From Zasmidium citrigriseum (Eukaryota; Ascomycota; Dothideomycetes; Mycosphaerellales; Mycosphaerellaceae), in NCBI GenBank assembly GCA_002786025.1, contig NHNW01000015.1, positions 744,001-808,000 on the forward strand: a stretch of DNA of 64,000 nt. Direction: 5' to 3'. The notes beneath the pieces were generated by a model. That model searched no databases. It was given only the letters and a program-made list of their open reading frames with translations, and was not told where the DNA came from. A program made the translations under genes and the position numbers. Shown in pieces: positions 43,855 through 55,033 of this stretch; position 1 is the stretch's first letter; every line of letters begins with the position of its first letter.

Positions 43855-45675
43855 AATGTCTTCGAACAACGCTTCACCAGTTCGTCATCAGAACCATCAA
43901 CCTCGGATACTGCCTCGATTGGATCGATGCAATTCTCTACAAGTTCTTGCGAGACGTCTCGCCTGTCGAGTTGACTCGGCAAGCTCGATGCGGATCCTTC
44001 ATGCACGAAAAACATCTGGAGAGTTTGATTGACGTTTGTCTCTCGAGACTGTCGGGCCCGACGAATGTTACCTGCAAGCTCTGCGCGGTGATCTCTCTTG
44101 ATCAGTGACGGGCCACGGCACAGTCCGCGGACGCCGATTTCTCATCACTCGGATCATACTCATCCTCTTGTTTCCGTGCTGATCCATCAAGGACGCAAGA
44201 GTTGCAGTGAAGGTAGATGACTCGCCGAGCGCTCGGCACACTGCGCATGAACGTGTCCGCACGATTCAGTGGGATGTGTCACAAACGTTCGCGTCCGCAT
44301 GCTCCGTTCTGAGTTTGACAACTCGCAGAGGCACTTGTTATAGGGCCGTCAACAGTCGTTGCAGACAGCGCGCATTCCGCGCCCACCGTCAGCGATCAGG
44401 CAGCGTTCGATTCGGACTAATTTTGGAAATATGCGCCCTCTTTTGACAGCTGGAACAGAGCAATATCGATCACAGTGGCCTATTGATCGTTGACATATCA
44501 GCATATGTGATCCATATACCCATTACTTGGCACATCATGTCTCCGTGTTTCTGGGACGAGGGTCCTCTTCAAACGACCGCAACCCAAGTTCGGATTCGAA
44601 ACCATGAGACGAGGACCTTCTCCTGAGTCGACCTGATCTGGACGGTCTCGCCACAGTGCAATTCTGACCCCTGCTTGCCTTCAAGGCTTACCTGATCGAC
44701 CATGGTTGAGCTGGCATTAGGACGTAGCACCTCTTGCTTATGGCGCAAGGTCTCGATCGCTTGGCTGGCGCTTCGATTGATTCCGATCTGGCCACCAGGC
44801 ACGTTTTCAACGGCTGAGGTCACTTTGTGGGCGTGAGGATTGTCCTGCATGTTTGTACGGGTTTCAAAGATGACTTCTCTGGCATTTGCATCCACGAGAA
44901 CTGTGGAACTTGGACTACCACGTGTCACCCTACAAGCTCTCTTCCATTCCGTGGCGATCAAAGGGAAGGATCACATCCTCGCAAACTCACAACCATTGAC
45001 GCAATCAGAGATCGTGTCTCGCAACATCACCTGGCCCGGCGAACGGTCTCTCTTCCGGAAGACACCGGCAGCCTGGCTCGTATACCAAGCCCAATTGCTT
45101 GAATCGTGTGAAACGGAGTCAAAGCCGCCTGCAGCGAATGCACAATAGCCTTACGAACATGGGTCATTGGGCAAGCTCAAAGCTTCTTCGCGGGAACGGG
45201 CCCTGTTTCAACGTGCCTTGGGTTCCCTACGAACATCTCCAGAATTGCAAAGTTGGATCGTCACGTTCAGCCGCCTGTCACAAATCAGTACCTCTGTGTG
45301 CTCTCTCCAGACGTTTCGCATGCCTGATCCGTCCTCGATATGTAACAATCGCAGCGGTCATCTCTGTTAGCAGGACCTGGCAAATCGACATGCTTGCGGC
45401 GCACTGGTTTCCATACTGCCTTCATGGACGACCTGCAATCAATCGCATGGACGAGAACAGCATCCGTCAGCTTCAGGATAGGGTACGACAACGTACGGGA
45501 GAGTTGTGCTCTGCGAACAAGATCCGGCCCCGTGAACTCTCCACGGCCGACGATGGATATATAAGACCGCAGAGCAGCAGCTTGAAGACAGTCCATCCAG
45601 CAGACAGCCAGCCTTCTTCCAACTACAGTACAACACATCACCAAAAGACAGTCACTTCCACTTGTTCCAGTCACC
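43855..45675. other. 1.8-kb region without a supported gene
   Basis: A minus-strand frame at 44569-44961 is open for 130 codons but starts only at TTG and has no domain. Other frames overlap one another in shadow patterns. The right end carries the promoter of the secreted protein gene, with a TATA box at 45558. Confidence 0.4.
45558..45565 (+). promoter_or_regulatory. TATA box upstream of small secreted protein gene
   Basis: TATATAAG lies 118 bases upstream of the ATG at 45676, followed by a CAGAGCAGCAG stretch that could be the transcript start region. Confidence 0.55.
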
Positions 45676-46561
45676 ATGCAGTTCAAGAACATCGCAGCCA
45701 TCCTCCTCGGCGTCGCCGCCACTGGTGCCCTGGCCGGCCCAGTCGCCCAGGTATGCATTCGCCCCTACTGCCCTCACAAGTGTTCAGATGACTGACTTGT
45801 TTTGATAGCCTGACGTCGCCATCGAAGCCCGTGCCGACCAGGCCAAGCAGGACTCGCAGGCGGGTCAAGCTCAGCAGGCTGGCCAGGCCAAGGCTGGCAA
45901 GCAGGACTACCCATACGGTATGCAACCCTCAGCGATCTGCCAGATCGACTTGGCCGTCGCCGAGCCTGATCAAGCTCCTCCGAACTTCGCTGACTCTAGT
46001 AATAGACGACGATGACTACAACCAGGGCTACTACGGCAACAACGGCGGCCTGGACAACTACCGCTATGGCCAGAACGGCTACAACAATGGCCGCTACTAT
46101 GGCAATGATGGCCGCTATGGCAATGGCTACAACAACCGCTATGGCAATGGCTACGGCAACCGCTACCCAGGTCTGTCTACACTTGCCCCTCTCAGTGGTA
46201 TTCTATTACTGACTTGACCTGCAGGCCAGTGGGACGGAGACCGTTACAACCGTGGCGGCTACGATGGCTACAACGGTGGCCGCTACGGACGCGGTGGCTA
46301 CGATGGCTACCGTGGAGGCAACCGATATGAGTGAGTGTAAGTCTGACCAGTACTCGCAAAAAGTTTTACTGATGGAGTCCAGCGACCGATGCCCACAACT
46401 CTCCTGCTACGCTCCCAACGGCTGCGACGGCTGGAATGGCTTCTGCCAGGGTGGTAAGTGTTCACATTGCAAGACCTCCTCTCTTGCACTACCACGCTAT
46501 CTCATCATCGATACTAATCCGTCACATAGGCGTCTACGCTCAGTGCCCTTGCCTCGAGTAG
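45676..46561 (+). CDS. small secreted Gly/Tyr/Asn-rich protein with C-terminal cysteines
   Basis: Six short exons are inferred: 45676-45750, 45809-45917, 46006-46170, 46225-46330, 46383-46453 and 46530-46561. They give 185 residues. Exon 1 is a signal peptide (LLGVAATGALA). Exon 2 is Gln/Ala/Lys-rich (KQDSQAGQAQQAGQAKAGK). Exons 3-4 encode a low-complexity stretch of Gly, Tyr, Asn, Arg and Asp with repeats such as GYNNRYGNGYGNRYP. Exons 5-6 encode about six Cys (RCPQLSCYAPNGC, then GFCQGG and QCPCLE). The acceptor of exon 3 is ambiguous: TAGTAATAG allows a two-residue longer form. No family is recognised. It may be a wall-associated or effector-like protein; this is inference from size, signal and cysteines. 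Confidence 0.75.
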
Positions 46562-47178
46562 AGGCCTCCAGCTTGGACGAGGTCGAGGAGAGAAGGGTGA
46601 AAGCAGTATCTCGTATCTCTGGTTTACTCTGGCGGTTGGTCTTCCAACAAGACGCTCCTTACATGGGCTGGCTTCCTGGGTGTATTATTTCTTCTCTCCG
46701 GTCTTTTCAACAACCACAGGTGGTTTAGATAATATGGTATTGAGGATGTCGGCTTGGCCTTGATTATACTTCTCTTTCCTAATTCTGTCGCAGTTCAGTC
46801 TCTAACCGTCTTCAACACACTAATGCTTCTCTATGTATCACCATGTATCGTCCTCGATCGATATCTTTTCCAATGCTGAGTATATGTGCTACCCCATTTA
46901 GGCTAAATGGGCAGCGATCTCGGGGCAAGCGCGGCCAACCTCCTCCGGCCGGCGGGCACCACTTCAACATCACCCCTCAACAATCCCAAGACCTCTATCT
47001 CTATGCCGCTGCCAAGCAAGACGATGCAGCAACCCCGGCTATCGCTTCTAAGAGATAGGCCAACGACTTGGATTGATACAGAGCAGCGCGCTGGTGGCTG
47101 AAGAGAACGGACATCGCTACAATCAAAACAACACATCAACACCACGGCATTCCAAGAGGACTGTCATCGCCACCCACC
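46562..47178. other. intergenic, no gene seen
   Basis: Separates the secreted protein gene from the transporter gene. Short frames only. Confidence 0.5.
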
Positions 47179-48597
47179 ATGGGCGTCCTCCACAAACTCC
47201 GCGTGGCCGTCTGGGGCCAACCCCCCTCAACCAAAGCCGAATCCCACCTCCTCCTCAAAATCGACTTCTTCATCCTCACCTACGTCTGCCTAATGTACTG
47301 GGTCAACTACCTCGACCGCGCAAACCTCAACAACGCCTACGTCTCGGGCGCAAAAGAAGATCTCAATTTCAAAGGCACTCAACTCAACCAAATCAACACC
47401 ATATTCTACGGCGGCTACCTCCTGGGTCAGATCCCCAATAACTTGATCTTACAGAAGATCCCGCCGCGGATCTGGCTGCCGACGACGTGTCTTTCGTGGG
47501 GGTTCTTGACGCTGGGGACGGGATTTACGCATCATCCGTGGCAGATAATGGTTATTCGGTTCTTTCAGGGGTTCTTTGAGGCGAGTTGTTTTGTGGGTGT
47601 GCAGTGGATTTTGGGGAGTTGGTATAAGCCTGAGGAGATTGGGAAGAGGACTGCCATCTTCACGAGTTCGGGATTGGCGGGGACTTTGTTCTCGGGGATT
47701 ATGCAAGGTTCGATTTATACAAATCTGGATGGTGTTAGTGGTCTGGCTGGGTGGAGGTGGTTGTTTGTGATTGACTTTTTGATCACGTTCCCGGTGGCGA
47801 TCTATGGGTTCTTGTTCTTCCCGGATACGCCATCCAGTACGAAGGCGAAGTATCTCACTGGAGAGGAGAGGACGTTGGCTGTGGAGAGATTGCCGGAAGT
47901 TGACAAGCAACGTGGAGTTCTGGGTTGGAGTCTCATTCGACGAGTCGTGCTATCCTGGCACTGGTGGGTCTTCGTGTGGTTGTGGATCGCTGGATCGAAT
48001 ACAGAGATGTATTCCAGCAACGCCATCATGCAGCTATGGCTGAAAAGTACAGACGACTACACGGTCCAACAGGTCAACTACATCCCGTCCTCGGTCAGCG
48101 GATGGGGAATCCTCATGACGCTTGCACTCGGATGGTACAGCGACTACAACACCAGGAATCGCTGGCATGTCGGCATCTTACTTTCCTTCACGGCCATCAT
48201 TTCTGGCGCATTGATGCTCACGGCGCCGACTCGAGCTGCGAAATTTGCGGCGTTGGTTCTGAACGGATCCCAGTATGCTGGACAGACGGTCTTCTTTGCC
48301 TGGGCGAATGATCTGACGAGGAAAGATGATGCCAAGAGGTCGATTGCCATCGCTTCGATGAACATGTTCAGCATCGCGGTGTACTTGTTCTGGAGTCTGC
48401 TGTTCTACAATACAACACAAGCACCGAACTGGTACGAGGGCAACTGCGCCATGATCGCAATGGGGTCTTTCTTGTTCGTCGTCACGATCGTGTGCTATCT
48501 GCTCCAGCGCAGACAGGAGAAGAAAGAAGCGATGGAAGGAACCAGTTGGTCTTCTCCCGCCGAGAAGATCGAAATTGACGATAGCACCAAAGCTTGA
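47179..48597 (+). CDS. major facilitator transporter, Dal5/Fen2 (anion:cation symporter) type
   Basis: A 472-residue single-exon protein with about 12 transmembrane segments. The N-terminal signature YWVNYLDRANLNNAYVSGAKEDL is split here as YLDRANLNNAYVSG plus KEDLNF and is characteristic of the fungal allantoate/pantothenate permease family (Dal5, Fen2, Liz1). The pattern closest to memory is the Fen2/Liz1 pantothenate branch, but substrate assignment is uncertain. Other family marks are RFFQGFFEAS and FFPDTPSS before the central cytosolic loop. The C-terminal tail is charged and cytosolic. It should work at the plasma membrane as a proton symporter. The first 250 sense bases are C-rich and the next 350 are strongly G/T-rich. 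Confidence 0.9.
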   Translation: MGVLHKLRVAVWGQPPSTKAESHLLLKIDFFILTYVCLMYWVNYLDRANLNNAYVSGAKEDLNFKGTQLNQINTIFYGGYLLGQIPNNLILQKIPPRIWLPTTCLSWGFLTLGTGFTHHPWQIMVIRFFQGFFEASCFVGVQWILGSWYKPEEIGKRTAIFTSSGLAGTLFSGIMQGSIYTNLDGVSGLAGWRWLFVIDFLITFPVAIYGFLFFPDTPSSTKAKYLTGEERTLAVERLPEVDKQRGVLGWSLIRRVVLSWHWWVFVWLWIAGSNTEMYSSNAIMQLWLKSTDDYTVQQVNYIPSSVSGWGILMTLALGWYSDYNTRNRWHVGILLSFTAIISGALMLTAPTRAAKFAALVLNGSQYAGQTVFFAWANDLTRKDDAKRSIAIASMNMFSIAVYLFWSLLFYNTTQAPNWYEGNCAMIAMGSFLFVVTIVCYLLQRRQEKKEAMEGTSWSSPAEKIEIDDSTKA

Positions 48598-48647
48598 AAC
48601 GAGGATGAGAACGAGGAACGAGATATGAAATGTAGTTTGACGTTTGA

Positions 48648-49106
48648 TCAATGAAATTCCTGAATCCCATAAAACATATAATACGAATAACACGTCCACC
48701 TTCCATCCCCATGCCTTCGCCAACAACTCAAAATCGTCCCCGCCCTAGTCATCTGATCCGCAAACGCAGATATCATCACATGAAACAACACTGTGGCTTT
48801 ATCCAGCCTCTCGTCGACAATCGCCGAGGAGTTGGTGATTCGTACATGGAGTCCGGGGCTGAGGTCTGCGACGTCTTTGTATCCGTCTACGAAACCTTGA
48901 GCGCCGGTGAGTCGAGTGCCGTGGAGTTCGATGTAGACGTCGGAGTCGAGGATGGCGGAGGAGGTGAGAGTTGTGTATTGTCGGTTGTTGAGGAGGTCGA
49001 TGAGGGTTTTGTTGAGGGTTATTAGGTGGTGGCCGGTGGTTTCTGAGGCAGCCTTATTTGATGTGAAGTCTTCCTGTTGTTTTTGGGTGGGGAGTTTGGT
49101 CGCCAT
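48648..49106 (-). CDS. NTF2/SnoaL-like small protein
   Basis: A 152-residue single-exon protein converging on the transporter gene, 50 bp apart. After about 30 polar residues, the pattern of a helix pair (LNKTLIDLLNNRQYTTLTS), then DVYIELHGTRLTGAQGFVDGYKDV, then alternating beta strands ending WTCYSYYMFYGI fits the NTF2-like cone fold of SnoaL-type proteins. Such proteins include cyclases, isomerases and small-ligand binders; many fungal ones have no known activity. No clear His/Asp catalytic pair can be assigned by eye. Confidence in the fold is moderate. Confidence 0.65.
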   Translation of the reverse strand: MATKLPTQKQQEDFTSNKAASETTGHHLITLNKTLIDLLNNRQYTTLTSSAILDSDVYIELHGTRLTGAQGFVDGYKDVADLSPGLHVRITNSSAIVDERLDKATVLFHVMISAFADQMTRAGTILSCWRRHGDGRWTCYSYYMFYGIQEFH

Positions 49107-49698
49107 TTGAGGCCTCGGTATGGAGAGGTGGACTTCCTGCTGGACTGGCCCAAGGCAACGAATGAAGGCAAGGCGGTCAAGCTATTCTCGCCATCCAGTC
49201 GCCGTGATCATCGACCCAAAGTGGTCATTGCTGAGGACAACATTCTCCAGGCAGAGCATTCGTTCCGCCAGTCCTGTCGATTGTCGACGTCTGGATAAAG
49301 TTTCGTAAAGGTTGTGATTCAGCTGGCTGAAGGATGTTGAGGGGGCAGGTGCAGATCTCACTTCACCTCCAGCCATGACCATTCCACGCCACCTCTCCAG
49401 TTATTACGGACCCCAGAATATATCGTGAGACGGACAACCCGATGCTATAATGCGTGCTTGGTTCCGGCCACACTTCGTTGAGCTTCCGAAAGACCTTCTC
49501 GGGAAGGATGCCAAAAATGCGAACGCAGAAGCCACGACACGCGAAGTGCATGACGAGAAAGATGACCAGATAGAAGACAAAATCACACGATCCACCTGGC
49601 AACTCGACCCCGAGGCCGAGAAATAATGCGACATCCCTGCCTCAAAATGGGGCGTCATCGCTCGAAAGGAGTTCCAGGGACGGACGGGACCAGCTTAC
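49107..49698. other. gap with a possible broken 5' part of the next gene
   Basis: The frame of the gene at 49699 stays open leftward to a TAA at 49624. Directly before that stop the same frame is open again from an ATG at 49450 and reads as charged, coding-like sequence (ending STWQLDPEAEK). No zinc cluster is visible. It may be an earlier 5' exon now interrupted, or chance. Confidence 0.4.
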
Positions 49699-50904
49699 AT
49701 GTCACCCTCTGGAGCCGTCTGCATCACATTGTGCGCCCCGGCAGTATACAGACTACAACTCAGAACTCAGTCATGCGACATCTGGTTCCCTCAGAACCTC
49801 GTAACCGGGATGGAAGCGTCCTTCGGGTTCATGATTCGCCAAATGCAGAACTGCCCTGCTCTTGCTGTCTCGTTGGACGCCTCAGCACTGTGCCATCTTG
49901 GTCAGGAGTTCAATGATGTGAGGCTATTCAAAGCAGGTTTTGGACTGCATGCGAAGGCTTTGGAGCTGTTGCGCAAGGAACTCATCCTCCCGGCTGACAG
50001 ACAGAACAAAGCTCAGGTCGCGACTATTCTCACTCTCCAAATCACAGAAGGGTTCAGTCAGATGGATTTCACGGGTTCGAGCTGGATACAGCACTCGAAA
50101 GGACTGACGGCTTTGCTGGACAATATTGACGACGATGTCAATGCTGATTCGAATGTACCCGGGTATCCTGAGCTTGTGGGCTGCTCTTTCTATCTGTTCC
50201 ACTTCTGGTCGGGAATTACGGAGAGAAAACGCATCAGATCGTTTGGCAGGTATGGTGCGACAGCCCTGATATCGATCGCTGAGCGTGTGCCGGAGGCGTT
50301 GGAGATGGCTGACAGAGCCAGCGAAAAGGCGTCCCAGCTATCATTGCAAGAAGGCGTGCAGGCCATCAACATGCTGGGCGCAATAGAGGAAGAACTGAAC
50401 AAGTGGACAGCTTCCTGGAATCCATGCATGCGAAGCAGTCCTTTCTACATGGTAGACTCCACGCAGCTCTTCCACTACCAACCGCCCAAAGGCACACGCA
50501 CTAAGAACCCCTTCCCGCTCAGCATGGAATTCAGAACCGTTTTCGACGCTCACGACCACATCGTCTGTACCGCCAGTTTGCTTGTCGTGAGAGAAGCCAT
50601 GATCGACATCTGCAAGACACTTCTGCAAGGGCCGCACGAGGTTTATCCCAGCTTTGGGAAGAGAATCAGTGGTCTCAAGGCTGCGGTGCATAGCTGTGCC
50701 GACAGCTTGTGCATGGCGATACCTTACTTCCTGCGTGCGGAGAATGGCCAGTATGGACATGTTCTTGCCTCGCATCCGCTTCGAGTGGCGAAGAGGTGGT
50801 ATGTGCGGCTTCAGCAGGAACACGATGAAGCTGTTTCGGTGAAGCTGCACTGGTGTGCTCAAGTTGCCAAACGGATACGACAACGTGGGATTCGGCCTCT
50901 TTGA
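49699..50904 (+). CDS. fungal transcription-factor-type regulatory domain protein without DNA-binding domain
   Basis: A 401-residue protein that resembles the C-terminal regulatory half of Zn2Cys6 factors (fungal-specific transcription factor type 2): helical, with ALELLRKEL, QVATILTLQITEGF, SWIQHSKGLTALL, and a C-terminal block LRAENGQYGHVLASHPLRVA typical of that family. No CxxC zinc cluster is found in the protein or in the 600 bases upstream. The start at 49699 is the first ATG after the in-frame TAA at 49624. It may be a naturally truncated regulator, a pseudogene fragment, or have a distant first exon. Confidence 0.7.
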   Translation: MSPSGAVCITLCAPAVYRLQLRTQSCDIWFPQNLVTGMEASFGFMIRQMQNCPALAVSLDASALCHLGQEFNDVRLFKAGFGLHAKALELLRKELILPADRQNKAQVATILTLQITEGFSQMDFTGSSWIQHSKGLTALLDNIDDDVNADSNVPGYPELVGCSFYLFHFWSGITERKRIRSFGRYGATALISIAERVPEALEMADRASEKASQLSLQEGVQAINMLGAIEEELNKWTASWNPCMRSSPFYMVDSTQLFHYQPPKGTRTKNPFPLSMEFRTVFDAHDHIVCTASLLVVREAMIDICKTLLQGPHEVYPSFGKRISGLKAAVHSCADSLCMAIPYFLRAENGQYGHVLASHPLRVAKRWYVRLQQEHDEAVSVKLHWCAQVAKRIRQRGIRPL

Positions 50905-51400
50905 GAGACGACGTTCTGGCAATGGCAATAGAACAGCATCTGTCAAAGCAAGGCGTCTGTAATGCCAATGGCCAGCGAAGCGAACAACACCAGCTCACCA
51001 GTAACCTACGCTTCACGACCTTCACGAAGCTTCTCCCGATGGAGAGGACTCCATCGTCTAGACCACCGGATTCGACGGCAAACGTACCCCATCGCCAACC
51101 TCCTCACTGCAAAGTTTCCCGATCATGGATCTGTTGAGGTTGCGGCTCCAGGTGCCAAGCATCCAATCTTGCTACAGGTTTTGCTGACCAGCTGTATTGG
51201 GATACCGAATCGGGTTGGCAACCCACACAATCGACAGCCTCGATGAAGCTTTGACTCCGCATATGGACTCCGCAAACGAATCCTGATATGGGACACATCT
51301 TCAACGTACCAGAGATTCTGGTGGTGGTGGTTGCTTCATAGGGAGCCTGCCATCCGCATGTTTCCCAGACCTCAGCTTTTCGTTTTTGCACGTCGCCAAC
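50905..51400. other. intergenic, no gene seen
   Basis: Promoter side of the large secreted protein gene. Only short frames. Confidence 0.5.
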
Positions 51401-54400
51401 ATGCCTTCGATGAGAGAATTGGCCGCTGGCCTCCTGGCCGTAGGCCTTGCAGATGCTGCTCCTCAGATTGGACTTCCGACTGTACGTACGCTGAACTCGT
51501 GGATGAGTCGCTGTATGCTTACACTGAGACACAGAAGTCCGAGGAGCCCGACTTCATCGTGGAAACGACCCTCGTCCCAGTCCTCAAGACGATCTTCAGA
51601 AGCAAGCCATCCTCCCTTCCGGCTGATATGAAGACATCATCAGCGGTCATTGATGGTGCAACTCGTGCTATCATTGTCCCAGCCAGTGTGCCTACAACTG
51701 CGGCTCTTGTTGGTCAGGGAGGCAAGACGACGGCCAATGCTGTTCAGACTTTGACTGCTTTTTTGGCGGATCCAATTCCTACTTCGACTGGTAAGAACAC
51801 CTTGTTCGATGTCCAGAATTGAGCTGACCGTCTGTGTTCCAGGGAAACCCCTCTCCACGAGCGTCTCTGTTGGCACTACTCCGAGCGTCAATGGCCTACC
51901 CAGCATCCCTGCCCTACCCAGCGTCCCTGCTATCAAGACAGACGCCCCTATCCCAGTCCTCAGCGGCACACACAGCGTCGGCATGACATCTCTGAACCAA
52001 CAAGTCTCCAACATCGTGTCATCAGCCATGGCCACTGCCTCCGTCCCAGCACCAGGCACCGAGGCGGCTGATCCTCTCCTGTCGACGTGTGGATCGACTG
52101 GATCTCAATACCACAACGGCGACAAGATCACTTCTGGCAACAGCACGTATACCGTCCACTGTAGCCAGGATAACAGCTACGGCTCGTATGCCATGCAATT
52201 CGTCGCCACCGGTGGCTTTGATGCTTGCCCTGCTGCTTGCGACCGGACGCCTGGATGTCTGGGTTTCACTTTCGTTGGTGATGTTAGTGGTTTCTGTTAC
52301 CTCAAGACTGGTGAGGGTGAATACTCCCCTTCGCAGAGGTTCATCACCTCCGCTTTCAAGAAGTCGGCTACCCCTGGCGAGCTCCCTAGCTCCTCCAGCG
52401 CTGCAGCGGGCTCAGGCTCCTCGACCGGCAGCGCTGCAAGCTCTACCGCAACTGTCAGCACCGGACAGTCCTGCAACAAGATCGGCAAGACCTACGTCGA
52501 CAACAAGAACCAGACCTACACCGTTGCTTGCAACACCGACCTCCCCGGCAACGACCTCGGCGCCGTCGAAGCCTCGTCCTTCAGCGGGTGCTTCGACGCC
52601 TGCAACAAGAAAGAAGGCTGCGTCGCCTTCTCCTTCCTCGGCGGCAGCGGCTCCGGTCCCTGCTATCTGAAGAACAAGGCCGTCCCAGGCGCCACGAACC
52701 CCAACGGCGCTGACTCTGCCTTCCTCCCAAAGGCAACCCAGCAAGCCGCTCAGACTTCTCAGGCCTCGCAGACTTCTCAAGGCTCGCAAGGGCAGGCTTC
52801 TTCAGCTGCAACATCCGCCCCAAGCACAACCGCCACCGGCTCCTGCGAATCCCTCGCCAAAGGCCCCGGCCCAGCCCAATTCACCGACAAATTCGGCTCC
52901 CTCTACAACATCACCTGCAAAAAAGACATCCCCGGCGGAAACCTCAAAGCCGTCGTTTCCCCAACTTTCGAAGATTGTTTCTCGCAGTGCGATGAGACGC
53001 CTGGATGTATTGGTTTCTCCTGGTTGGGCGGATACTGCTACCTGAAGTCTTCCCAGCAGAACTCCATCTCCGAGTCGCCTGCGGATGTTGCGGTGAAGGT
53101 GCGGAATGGGCCTGGGGTGCCTGAGACTGTTACTGCGGGTGTTCCTGGGGCGAATCAGACGGGGACGATTACTGTCCTTCAACCCTCCGTGACCTCCGCC
53201 GCCGGGTCCGCCGCCGCCTCGGCCTCCGCAGCAGCAGGCCAGTCTTGCAAGAACCTCCCACCGCAAGTCGGTCTCTACAAAGTCACTTGTGGCTCCGACG
53301 CCAACGGCGGCGACCTCTCCCTCAAGCAAGTCGGTGCTTTCTCTGAGTGTATCCCTGCTTGCGATACCCTGCCCAAGTGTATCGGTTTTGCGTATGTGGG
53401 TGGTTCGGGATCGGGCATTTGTTATTTCAAGCAGGAGCATAAGCCTGAGGAGAAGAATGGCAATGTGGATATTGCGTTCAAGCCGACGGGAGATGTTATG
53501 GTTCCGGGGGTTGGGACGAGTGTGAGCAGTGCTTTGACGGGGTTGCCGACTGGATTGAGCACTTCGGTCATCCCCACGAGCGCGCCGACTGGGCTCGTCA
53601 CTTCTGTTATCAGCTCCGTGGTTTCTGCCAGCAAGCCTACCGAAGCGGGAGCTGTGACTTCAGTCATCACCTCTGTGGTCACTGCCAAAGCACCGACTGG
53701 ACTGGTCACCTCGATCATCACCTCGGTGATCTCTGCTGCCACTAGCGAGGCGAACGGCAACTCGGCCACTCCTAAGAGCGCATCGACGAGCACCTCATCC
53801 AGCAGTGCTTCTGCTGCTAGTAGCTCGAATGCCGCTCCCATGTCCAAGTCCGCCGCTGCGAGTACGTCGACGAGCGCCTCTGTGGCTCCGTCTTTTCCAA
53901 CGAGCTCTGTGCCGGTCATCACCGTCACGGGAGAGGCAACGTAAGTTCAGCTCAAGCAGTCGTGGAATTCGAAACTGACCTTCCACAGTACCGTCACCAA
54001 GACCGCCGCAAAGTCGACCAGCTCCAGCTCCAGTTCCACTTCATCGAGCTCCAGCTCCAAGTCTTCCAGCAGCAGCAACACTCCAGAATCTCGCACCCGC
54101 CAAATCGTGACCGAAGAAGCCACCACCATCATCAAGACCACCAGACCCGCGCCGGAGATCAGCTCGAAGTCTTCTAGCAGCAGCACTCCAGCATCCAAGA
54201 CCATTCAAATCGTTCCCGAAGTACCCACCACCATCATCAAGACCACCAGACCCGCACCAGAAATCACCCCTACCAGCAAGACAACCGGCACAAAAATGCC
54301 GCCCCTGGTCGAGCCCGCCTCTACAATGGCCAACCCAGGCCGACCCATGCCAACGGACTGGAGTGTAGGCCAAGAATGCTGGGGCCTCAATGACGGCGAG

Positions 54401-55033
54401 AAGTTCCGTCTGAAAGCCCAGGTCGAACGCGGTTTGCGAGATTTGGATGGCTGGTATGTCCAGTTCCCTGGCGCGGAGTCCTTCGCCAACAGCGGCGACT
54501 TCTTCAACCATTTTGGGGCCAAGCCGGCGAGTATGTCGCCTGGGTCGCTGACCGCGGCCAAATTTGGCATGGGACAGGGTGGTACTTTGGCGTTGTTGAA
54601 TGATATTAACCAGCTCACGCCGTGTTCGCAGCAGGGTCTTTCGTTGCTGATGCCGCATCGCGGGGCCGTGGATGGGGAGTGTTCATTCATCCAGCGGAGT
54701 GCTTCCGAGGGGGCGCATCAGGCGGCGCACGGCGGAATCGAGTATGATGTCGCTGGGAAGAAGGCGTTCCAGGGGTGGAAGGTGTGTAAGGATGAGAGGA
54801 TGTTGAGGTGGATGGTTGATGGGGATGCGTTGGACGAGGGGCGGTGTGCGGAGGTGAAGCTTATGAAGGAGGTTACGCAGACGGGGCGGACGGAGCAGGA
54901 GAAGGAGTTTTGGGAGGAGCAGCATGAGAGGTTTCAGCAGGAGGAGAAGGAGAGGGAGGAGGAGGAGGAGAAGCCTGGGAAGAAGGGGAAGGATGCGAAG
55001 GAGATTGAGAAGAAGAAGGACGAGCCGGAGTAG
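51401..55033 (+). CDS. large secreted protein with four apple/PAN-like cysteine repeats and unknown C-terminal domain
   Basis: Four exons are inferred: 51401-51481, 51535-51790, 51843-53940 and 53989-55033, giving 1159 residues. A signal peptide covers residues 1-20. Four cysteine-rich modules lie at about 195-285, 321-395, 445-520 and 580-650. Each ends in a pattern like CxxxCDxxPxCxGFxFxG...CYLK, as in PAN/apple-like fungal domains that bind carbohydrate or protein. Ser/Thr-rich linkers separate them, and residues about 660-850 hold degenerate TSVISSVVSA-type repeats and two copies of TTIIKTTRPAPEI. A compact domain follows at about 930-1100 (WSVGQECWGLNDGEKFRL start) that I do not recognise. 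The end is a highly charged Glu/Lys tail, odd for a secreted protein. No GPI signal is seen. Confidence 0.8.
54121..54265 (+). repeat. in-gene direct repeat, two 40-bp copies
   Basis: Near-identical 40-base copies at 54121-54160 and 54226-54265, 105 bases apart and in frame. Both encode TTIIKTTRPAPEI in the Ser/Thr-rich linker of the apple-repeat protein. Confidence 0.8.

Noticed and set aside
44569..44961. 130-codon minus-strand frame
   Set aside because: Starts only at TTG, no recognised domain and no supporting splice structure.
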